Source: Bacteroidales bacterium
GTDB taxonomy: Bacteria; Bacteroidota; Bacteroidia; Bacteroidales; WCHB1-69
DNA: 38,963 nt
Assembly: GCA_024400835.1 (NCBI GenBank)
Contig: JAKSMC010000033.1
Location: 1-38,963, forward strand
Reading direction: 5' to 3'
Shown here: piece after piece, positions 34,201-38,963 of the stretch
Numbering within the stretch: the stretch's first letter is position 1
How the letters are laid out: each line of letters starts with the position of its first letter
The notes under the pieces: model-generated
What the model saw: only the letters and a program-made list of their open reading frames with translations
Told to the model about the DNA's origin: nothing
Databases searched by the model: none
Program-made: the position numbers and the translations under genes

Positions 34201-34395
34201 GACAAGGGCGAAGGCGCTGAAATGTGGAACTCTATGGGTATGGTTGTTGCCTGGGGTCTTACCTTCTCTACATTGGTAACCCTCGTGCTTATCCCGATTC
34301 TGTACAGCAAGGTGGCTGAAAGATCCGAGAGACGTAAGGCAAGAAAACAAGAACGCGCCCGTCGCAATAAGGAACTCGGTGTCAACCTGACATAA
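31258..34395 (+). CDS. RND-family multidrug efflux permease (HAE1/AcrB type)
   Basis: 1045 aa with 12 expected membrane helices and two large periplasmic loops. TM4 motif GMVVDDSIVVLENI carries the proton-relay aspartate pair and TM10 motif IGIVVKNGIVLVDYT the lysine. The start KSVHRPIMTGLIYIAVVIIGIFSMAKLPVD (first part: KSVHRPIMTGLIY) is normal. It exports amphiphilic compounds using the proton gradient, with the adaptor 26 bp upstream. The substrate is not predictable. The complementary strand has a 662-codon open frame, an artefact of codon bias. Confidence 0.96.
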   Translation: MSLYSKSVHRPIMTGLIYIAVVIIGIFSMAKLPVDLFPHMDGNTIMVLTVYGGASAEDIEDNVSKPIENVLNTLSDMKHITSNSKENYSIVTLEFEYGVDIEQKTNDVRDKLDMVKSALPDGANSPYLFKFSADDMPIMMLSVQSRESTQALYKILDDKVSSPLSRISGVGAVSISGAPQREIQVYCDPYKLEGYNLTIEGIANVLGAENRNVTLGVMDVGSKTYTMRVDGEFETADEMEGVVVGSFNNKNIFLSDIATVKDTLQERMQESYTDGERGAMVIIQKQSGANTVQICKKINEQLPELQKSLPADVNLSVLVDNSDNITNTIASLEETILIILLLVVVVVLFFLGRWRATLIIAVVVPVSLIAAFIYLLVTGNTLNIISLSSISIAIGMVVDDSIVVLENITTHIERGSKPKAAAIFATSEVSLSIVASTLVIVAVFLPLTFLNGMAGVLFKQLGWIVTIVIAVSLAAAMTLTPMLSSLMLKKNPKKSKWFAAVYGPIERFLDRLDNWYAGVLTWCVNHRRTVFFSGCAIFIASLFLLLVIPTEFFPTQDNARLSCTVKLPQGTRVETSKALGDELVKEIRAKYPDAVKYINYSVGQPDEDNTFSLMRDNGTHLLSFNIRLYKKTERPESITEISDGIREIMRNHIDIASYTVSTGQGSMGGQSTVDIELYCYDFNTTDQFAADLAARMRQVEGCTEVVISRDEYTPELEVVFDRQKLAENGLNSTTAATFIRNRFNGYTASYFREDGDEYNIRVRYAPEFRDDVHAIENILMYNSMGKGIRIGDVGKVEESFTPPTIVRKDRERMVKVSCVVGKGAALSEIVNEAQNQLDQMEIPTTLDYKIGGTFEDQQDAFGDMYMLIALIVILVYVVMAAQFESFSYPFIIMGSIPFALTGVFIGLAITHTALGIMALIGAMMLIGIVVKNGIVLVDYTSLCRERGMAIKDAVVAGGRSRLRPILMTTLTTVLGMIPLALDKGEGAEMWNSMGMVVAWGLTFSTLVTLVLIPILYSKVAERSERRKARKQERARRNKELGVNLT

Positions 34396-34405
34396 CAGCA
34401 TGGAT

Positions 34406-34442
34406 TGCAGAGACAGCTGACACTTTGTCTCTGCAGCCTTTT
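34406..34442 (+). terminator. Hairpin terminator or attenuator after the RND permease
   Basis: tgcagagaca (34406-34415) and tgtctctgca (34426-34435) pair perfectly, followed by gccttttga. The T run is short, so partial readthrough into the PG0541-like gene is likely. Confidence 0.65.
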
Positions 34443-34473
34443 GATAATATTAAATGATTATAATATTAAGATA

Positions 34474-34779
34474 ATGAAAGCAGTTTTTATATCACTATAC
34501 CAGGCCTTCTATGACGAAGTGATGGAAGTCCTCGACAAAAACGAAATCCGTGGCTTTACATTCTGGAACGAAGTGCAGGGTAGAGGCACTGACAATGGCG
34601 AGCCTCACTACGGAACTCATGCGTGGCCAACGCTGAACTCCGCTGTCCTCACATTCGTCCCTGACGACAAAGTTGAGCAACTGCTCAAGGACATCCACGA
34701 ACTGGATATGTCAGCTGAACAGCAAGGCCTTCGCGCATTCGTTTGGAATGCCGAGGAAATGACAGACAAGTCACTCTAA
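34474..34779 (+). CDS. PG0541-like transporter-associated protein (P-II-like fold)
   Basis: 101 aa starting MKAVFISLYQAFYDEVMEVL; the motif RGFTFWNEVQGRGTDNGEPHYGTHAWP matches (in part: RGFTFWNEVQGRGT) the small proteins that follow RND pumps in Bacteroidota, related to GlnB/P-II. Start at 34474 rather than 34405: the earlier frame would begin inside the terminator hairpin. Position and fold suggest regulation of the pump, perhaps by a metal or small ligand (inference). Confidence 0.85.
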   Translation: MKAVFISLYQAFYDEVMEVLDKNEIRGFTFWNEVQGRGTDNGEPHYGTHAWPTLNSAVLTFVPDDKVEQLLKDIHELDMSAEQQGLRAFVWNAEEMTDKSL

Positions 34780-34799
34780 ACTATAACCTTTTATGTGCT

Positions 34800-34849
34800 G
34801 TTGGAAATTCGACAGAACCGTTTTCTGCCGAATTTCCAACTTTTTTTTT
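34800..34849 (+). terminator. Strong rho-independent terminator
   Basis: gttggaaattcg (34800-34811) and cgaatttccaac (34829-34840) form a perfect 12-bp stem with an inner cagaa/ttctg stem, then nine T. It ends the efflux operon. Confidence 0.95.
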
Positions 34850-34876
34850 AGGTATTAAATCCAATTAAAAAAAATG

Positions 34877-34884
34877 TATATTTG
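34877..34884 (+). promoter_or_regulatory. -7 box TATATTTG of the TonB_C/OmpA-like gene
   Basis: TATATTTG (TAnnTTTG) lies 32 bp before the start at 34917, just after the preceding terminator. Confidence 0.65.
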
Positions 34885-34916
34885 CAGCCTCGAAAAAAAT
34901 TAAAAATCATTAATAT

Positions 34917-36002
34917 ATGAAAAGAGTATACAATTTTCTCACGTTGGTCTTGACAGTTGCTTTAACATGTGCATTGTCAATGACATACGCACAGTGTGAC
35001 AATAATACCTTTATCTATGGACAGAAGGGTTCCGGCCCTGGTCAAAAAGGTATTGCAGTTGCAATCGGACAGCACGAAACGCCGACTTCCGCTCTGAGCC
35101 TTCCGCACTTCAAGGGTGGCAACAAGGCTATGTGCCGTTACATCAACAAAACAAAAGTCTATCCGGTAAACCTCAAAAGCCAAAGAGCTGAAGGTACCGC
35201 TATCGTTCAAGCAAAGGTTCTGGCCGACAGTACAATTAGCGATGTCGAATTGATTACCAGTTCCGGTTACAAAGAAATGGACGACGAAGCAGTTCGCGTA
35301 GTCAAGTCCTTCCCGAAGATGTGCCCCGCTACTCAAAGCTGCACACCTCAGGATATGATTCTTCAAATCCCCATCCATTTCTCCATGGATGAAGAAGACG
35401 CTAAGGCTAAACTCGCTGAACAGAAGAAACAAATCCGCGAAATCGGACCGATCACGCTCTACTTCGAAAACGACCGTCCGGATCCGAGAACTAAACAAGA
35501 CTACACCAGCACTGAGTACAAAGGCCTCTATGACGCTTATATGGGTCAAAGAAGCACTTATATCACCAACTGTACCAAAGGCCTCTCTGGTGACAAGAAA
35601 TCTCAAGTTGAAAACGAAGTCAAGACTTTCTTCGACGACTCTATCGCTACGGGCTATGCTCGCCTCGAAAAACTCACGAAGACCCTCACCGATATCCTCG
35701 AAGACGGCAGCTCTGTTTCTTTCAACATCAGCGGCTTTGCAAGCCCGCTCAGCAACAGCGACTATAACATGCACCTTTCTTCTCGCCGTATTGAAAGCGT
35801 TCTCAACTATATGAAACAAGCTAACGGCGGTAAGCTCGCTCCTTATATCACTGGCGAGAAATCCGGTCTTACGATTTATAAGAACCCGAAGGGCGAAGTT
35901 AATCACGCTGAAGCTTCCCAAGCACAAAGTGTGACCGTTTACGGTCTCCAGGCTGCTAAGGATAGAAGAATCGTTATCGACAACCTCAGAGTTAATTGGT
36001 AG
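34917..36002 (+). CDS. Exported protein with TonB C-terminal and OmpA-like domains
   Basis: Signal peptide (MKRVYNFLTLVLTVALTCALSMTYA). Residues about 75-160 match a TonB C-terminal domain (YPVNLKSQRAEGTAIVQAKV, ELITSSGYKEMDDEAVRVVK), and residues about 235-361 resemble an OmpA peptidoglycan-associating domain (SVSFNISGFASPLSNSDYN, HLSSRRIESVLNYM, AKDRRIVI). There is no transmembrane anchor besides the signal peptide, so this is not a classical energy transducer; a periplasmic structural protein at the cell wall is likelier. It is a single-gene unit with its own promoter and terminator. Confidence 0.85.
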   Translation: MKRVYNFLTLVLTVALTCALSMTYAQCDNNTFIYGQKGSGPGQKGIAVAIGQHETPTSALSLPHFKGGNKAMCRYINKTKVYPVNLKSQRAEGTAIVQAKVLADSTISDVELITSSGYKEMDDEAVRVVKSFPKMCPATQSCTPQDMILQIPIHFSMDEEDAKAKLAEQKKQIREIGPITLYFENDRPDPRTKQDYTSTEYKGLYDAYMGQRSTYITNCTKGLSGDKKSQVENEVKTFFDDSIATGYARLEKLTKTLTDILEDGSSVSFNISGFASPLSNSDYNMHLSSRRIESVLNYMKQANGGKLAPYITGEKSGLTIYKNPKGEVNHAEASQAQSVTVYGLQAAKDRRIVIDNLRVNW

Positions 36003-36021
36003 TCGTTGACTTATGAAATAG

Positions 36022-36054
36022 AAAAAGGAGTTTCGCGAGAAACTCCTTTTTTTT
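36022..36054. terminator. Bidirectional terminator
   Basis: aaggagtttc and gaaactcctt flank a 4-nt gcga loop, with A and T runs outside. It serves the plus-strand exported protein and the minus-strand uvrC; its T run includes the uvrC stop codon. Confidence 0.92.
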
Positions 36055-37837
36055 ATGCCTTGTTGTGAAGATAGGCAAATAGGTCTTTGGCCTTTTTCGG
36101 ACCGATGACGGCGGCAATGTCCGCCTCGTTGGCCTCCCGTATACGCTTCACGGATTTGAACGTCGTGAGCAACTTCTTCTTGAGCACGGGTCCGATGCCG
36201 GGCGCGGTGTCCAGCACGGAGGCGATGCTCGTCTTGGAACGGCGGTTGCGGTGATGGTTGATGCCGAAGTCGTGCACGGCATCACGTACCTGTTGCAGCA
36301 ACTTCTGTGCCTCGGATTTCTTATCGATGTAGATCGGGAACTCGTCGCCGACCTTGTAAATGTCTTCCAAACGTTCGGCAATACCCACGACCATCAGCTT
36401 GTCTTCAATGTGCAGTGCCTGCAGCGTGCGATAGGCGGCGTTCAGCTGGCCTTTGCCTCCGTCGATGACGATGAGGTCGGGGAGCGGCTTCTCCTCCTCT
36501 ATAACGCGATGATAGCGGCGGTAGAGGACCTCCTCCATCGTGGCGAAGTCATCCGCACCTACCACGGTCTTGATGTTGAAATGTCGGTACTCGCTTTTCG
36601 CAGGCTTGCCGTCGATGAAGCAGACCATTGCCCCCACGGGGTCGTCACCCTGCGTGTTGGAGTTGTCGAAGCACTCGATGCGGCGCGGCAGCACCTTCAT
36701 GCCCAAGGCCTGCTGCAATGCCTGCAGCACCCGCTGGCTGCGACGCTCCGGGTTCACCAAGTCCTGGCGTTTCTTCTTTTCCAACATGAAGAAATGCGCG
36801 TTGCGCTCGGCCAGTTCCAACAGCTTTTTCTTTTCCCCTCGCTGCGGCACCTGCCATTCCCAGCCTTCCGGACTGAAACTGAGCTCTATGGGTACGATGA
36901 CCGTGGGGAAAAGACTGCCCAATCGCTCCTTCATTTCCAAGATGCCGTCCCAGAGCAGGTCCTCGCGGCTGCTGTCCAACTTGTTGTTGATTTCCAGTAT
37001 CTGCGCCTGCACGATGGCTCCGTCAATGATGCGCAGGAAACTGACGTAGGCGCAATCTTCGTCCTCTTCGATGCCGAAGACGTCCATCTTGGTCAGTGAC
37101 GGGCTGACCACCACGGACTTGGCGACGAAGTCCTGCAGCGTTTCAATCTGCTTTTTGATGACGTTGGCCTTCTCGAACTCCCATTTGTCGGCGTGAGCCA
37201 TCATGTCCGCTTTCAGCTGGCTGATGACCTCCTTGCGGTTGCCGTTGATGATGTCGATGATTTTGCGGATGTTCTCCTGGTATTCAGCGGCTGTGACGAA
37301 TCCGCAGCACGGTGCGTTGCACTTTTTCAGTTGGTACTGCATGCACGGGCGGTCGTTGCGGACCAGCCTGCGGCAGTTGCGCAGCGGAAACATGCTGCCG
37401 ATGGTGTTGAGCAGGGCGTTCATGTGTTTCACGGACGAGTAGGGCCCGAAAAGCTGCATGGCATGCGGCTCGGGATGCCGAGTGGGGAAGATGCGCGGAA
37501 ACTCCTCTTTAGTGATGGCTATCCACGGGTATGATTTGTCGTCTTTGAGCAGGATGTTATAGTGCGGCTTGAACTGCTTGATCATGCTGTTTTCCAACAG
37601 CAGAGCTTCCCATTCGTTATCGACGACGGTAGTTTGGATGTCGCGGATTTTTGTGACGAGCAGGCGCACCTTGGCGGAGTCGTGTTCCTTGTTGAAATAG
37701 GAAGAGACGCGCCGTTTCAGTCGCTTGGCCTTGCCTACGTATATGATGGTGCCGTTTTCGTCGAAAAAGCGGTACACGCCCGGTTTTTCGGGCAGTGTCT
37801 TCAAGATAAGCTGCAGGTTTTCGCGAATGGCTTTCAT
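36053..37837 (-). CDS. uvrC: UvrABC excinuclease subunit C
   Basis: 594 aa, normal length. GIY-YIG nuclease at the N-terminus (KPGVYRFFDENGTIIYVGKA), UVR motif near 200-235 (ISQLKADMMAHADKWEFEKA), C-terminal RNase H-like nuclease (ECFDNSNTQGDDPVGAMV, LPDLIVIDGGKGQLNAA), and helix-hairpin-helix motifs at the end (ASVLDTAPGIGPVLKKKLL). It makes both incisions in nucleotide excision repair. It begins 1 bp after the stop of the upstream permease gene, so the two are cotranscribed. Confidence 0.97.
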   Translation of the reverse strand: MKAIRENLQLILKTLPEKPGVYRFFDENGTIIYVGKAKRLKRRVSSYFNKEHDSAKVRLLVTKIRDIQTTVVDNEWEALLLENSMIKQFKPHYNILLKDDKSYPWIAITKEEFPRIFPTRHPEPHAMQLFGPYSSVKHMNALLNTIGSMFPLRNCRRLVRNDRPCMQYQLKKCNAPCCGFVTAAEYQENIRKIIDIINGNRKEVISQLKADMMAHADKWEFEKANVIKKQIETLQDFVAKSVVVSPSLTKMDVFGIEEDEDCAYVSFLRIIDGAIVQAQILEINNKLDSSREDLLWDGILEMKERLGSLFPTVIVPIELSFSPEGWEWQVPQRGEKKKLLELAERNAHFFMLEKKKRQDLVNPERRSQRVLQALQQALGMKVLPRRIECFDNSNTQGDDPVGAMVCFIDGKPAKSEYRHFNIKTVVGADDFATMEEVLYRRYHRVIEEEKPLPDLIVIDGGKGQLNAAYRTLQALHIEDKLMVVGIAERLEDIYKVGDEFPIYIDKKSEAQKLLQQVRDAVHDFGINHHRNRRSKTSIASVLDTAPGIGPVLKKKLLTTFKSVKRIREANEADIAAVIGPKKAKDLFAYLHNKA

Positions 37838-37838
37838 C

Positions 37839-38846
37839 TTAGCGTTTCTTTAACAATAGATAGATGAAGTACGGGGCACCGGCCAATGCCGTGATGCTGC
37901 CGACGGGCAACTCTGATGGGGCGGCGATGGTGCGCGCCAACGTGTCGGCCACCAGCAGGAAGAGGGCCCCGAAGAATATCGAGTAGGTGAACAGATGCCG
38001 GTTGTTGCTGCCGAAAATCAGGCGGCAGATGTGCGGCACTATGAGGCCGATGAAGCCGATAACGCCGCAGAAGGAGACCACGATGCCGATGAGTAGGGAA
38101 GAGGCAATGAGCGTGATGTAGGTGGTGCGCTGGGCGTTGACGCCAAGGCTTACCGCCGACTCGCTGCCCAATTGCAGGATGTTGAGGTCCTTGGCAAAAT
38201 AATATAGCACCGCGAATACAATGACCATCACAGGTGCCAATATGGCGATTTCCTGCCATGTGGCGGAGGCCACGCTGCCCATCGTCCAGAAGAAGATTTT
38301 CTGCATTTCCTGTTGGTTGATGACCATCAGCAGGGTGATGACGGCGGAAATCAGGAAGTTGAGGGCGATGCCGGTGAGCAGCAGTGTCTGGGTGTCGTGC
38401 CGATTGCGCAGACGCGCGATGCCCATGATGAGCAGCAACGTGAGCACGGCTGTGACCAATGCTGGCACGGTGATGCCGAACAACATCGCGTCCCAGCCGA
38501 GAATGATGGCGGCGGCCGCACCTAACGAGGCACCCGACGAGATGCCTAAAATGTACGGGTCGCAGATGGGATTGCGGAAGATGCTCTGGAACACGCAGCC
38601 GCACACGGCTAACGACGCGCCTGCCAGCAGACTCATCACAATGCGCGGCAGGCGTAACTGCCAGATGACCATATCATAGTAGGCAGGCACGATGATGCCC
38701 CCCGAAATGTGGAAACGATGCAGGAAACTGCCCCACACCAACTCCCCGGGAACCTTGATGACCCCGATGAAAATGGCACCCACGGAGCATATCAACAACA
38801 ACGCGCCGAAAAGAATGGGATACAATATGTGCTTGCTACGTGACAT
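37839..38846 (-). CDS. FecCD/BtuC-family metal-chelate ABC transporter permease
   Basis: 335 aa with about nine to ten membrane helices. Hallmarks include LRLPRIVMSLLAGASLAVCG near the start, RNPICDPYILGISSGASLGA and GFIGLIVPHICRLIFG, typical of iron-siderophore or cobalamin permeases. It works with a binding protein and an ATPase, neither of which lies in this window; they may be upstream beyond the right edge. Substrate unresolved. Confidence 0.95.
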   Translation of the reverse strand: MSRSKHILYPILFGALLLICSVGAIFIGVIKVPGELVWGSFLHRFHISGGIIVPAYYDMVIWQLRLPRIVMSLLAGASLAVCGCVFQSIFRNPICDPYILGISSGASLGAAAAIILGWDAMLFGITVPALVTAVLTLLLIMGIARLRNRHDTQTLLLTGIALNFLISAVITLLMVINQQEMQKIFFWTMGSVASATWQEIAILAPVMVIVFAVLYYFAKDLNILQLGSESAVSLGVNAQRTTYITLIASSLLIGIVVSFCGVIGFIGLIVPHICRLIFGSNNRHLFTYSIFFGALFLLVADTLARTIAAPSELPVGSITALAGAPYFIYLLLKKR

Positions 38847-38876
38847 CTTTTTAAAGAGGCCGCGAAAATACTAAAT

Positions 38877-38908
38877 TAATGCGATAATGCGGTAATGTGA
38901 TAATGTAG
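38877..38908. repeat. Four 8-nt tandem units TAATGNGN
   Basis: taatgcga, taatgcgg, taatgtga and taatgtag are contiguous at 38877-38908 in the intergenic region upstream of the FecCD permease gene. Such short tandem repeats are common between Bacteroidales genes. Confidence 0.75.
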
Positions 38909-38963
38909 ATACAGGGATAAATCATTAAAATTTCTTCTGTCTAAAAGCATGTCCAGAGAAACA

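Noticed and set aside
32413..34401. 662-codon minus-strand open frame opposite the RND permease
   Set aside because: It is fully antisense to a gene with clear RND motifs; the histidine/aspartate-rich product has no family signature and arises from codon bias.
36251..37099. 282-codon plus-strand frame opposite uvrC
   Set aside because: Antisense shadow of a strongly conserved gene; no motifs and no promoter.

Overview
The window looks like part of a Bacteroidota (Bacteroidales-type) chromosome. Evidence: several genes are preceded by the TAnnTTTG -7 promoter hexamer-like motif of this phylum, Shine-Dalgarno sequences are largely absent, an S8 protease carries a type IX secretion (T9SS) C-terminal sorting domain, BspA-type leucine-rich repeats occur, and a PG0541-type protein sits behind an RND pump. 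Species cannot be named from sequence alone.

Region 1 (1 to about 14.3 kb) is an accessory island of low G+C (positions 6961-7020 hand-count to 25 G+C of 60). On the plus strand it encodes: a large protein with at least 13 BspA-type LRRs followed by a degenerate GHKL-ATPase-like domain (5' end lies off the window); an unknown 159-aa protein; a PD-(D/E)XK nuclease; a pseudokinase fused to a Cdc48/FtsH-like AAA+ ATPase; a ClpX-like unfoldase without the ClpX zinc domain but with an LGF tripeptide where ClpX has its ClpP-docking IGF; and a 187-aa unknown. Convergent on the minus strand are a minimal DnaE-like polymerase that keeps the three catalytic aspartates but lacks the clamp-binding half, a membrane-anchored WG-repeat protein, and a second LRR protein. 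The right edge is marked by a tRNA 3'-end-like fragment (T-arm, acceptor strand, CCA) followed by a strong terminator, the structure expected of an attR after integration into a tRNA 3' end. This set is the best candidate for an undescribed system: sensor, ATP-driven remodellers, nuclease and polymerase in one island. Its function is inference.

Region 2 (14.4-16.4 kb) has two secreted/low-G+C genes (an FGE/SUMF1-like protein and an unknown repeat-like protein); 15301-15360 counts 21 of 60 G+C, so composition changes only near 16.4 kb (17041-17100 counts 38 of 60).

Region 3 (16.4-28.1 kb) is ordinary core-like chromosome: T9SS-sorted subtilase and NCS2 purine permease, divergent adenine deaminase, then a minus-strand regulatory run of NrtR-like Nudix regulator, RsbW-like kinase, Cache-HAMP-SpoIIE phosphatase, STAS protein, an RSH-type alarmone enzyme with its domains in reverse order, and a small-molecule phosphotransferase. 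A PnuC vitamin transporter diverges from the NrtR gene.

Region 4 (28.1-38.9 kb) holds a non-coding GC-rich stretch, a complete RND efflux operon (TolC, adaptor, RND pump, PG0541-like protein) with a possible operator, a TonB_C/OmpA-like envelope protein, UvrC and a FecCD-type metal-chelate permease.
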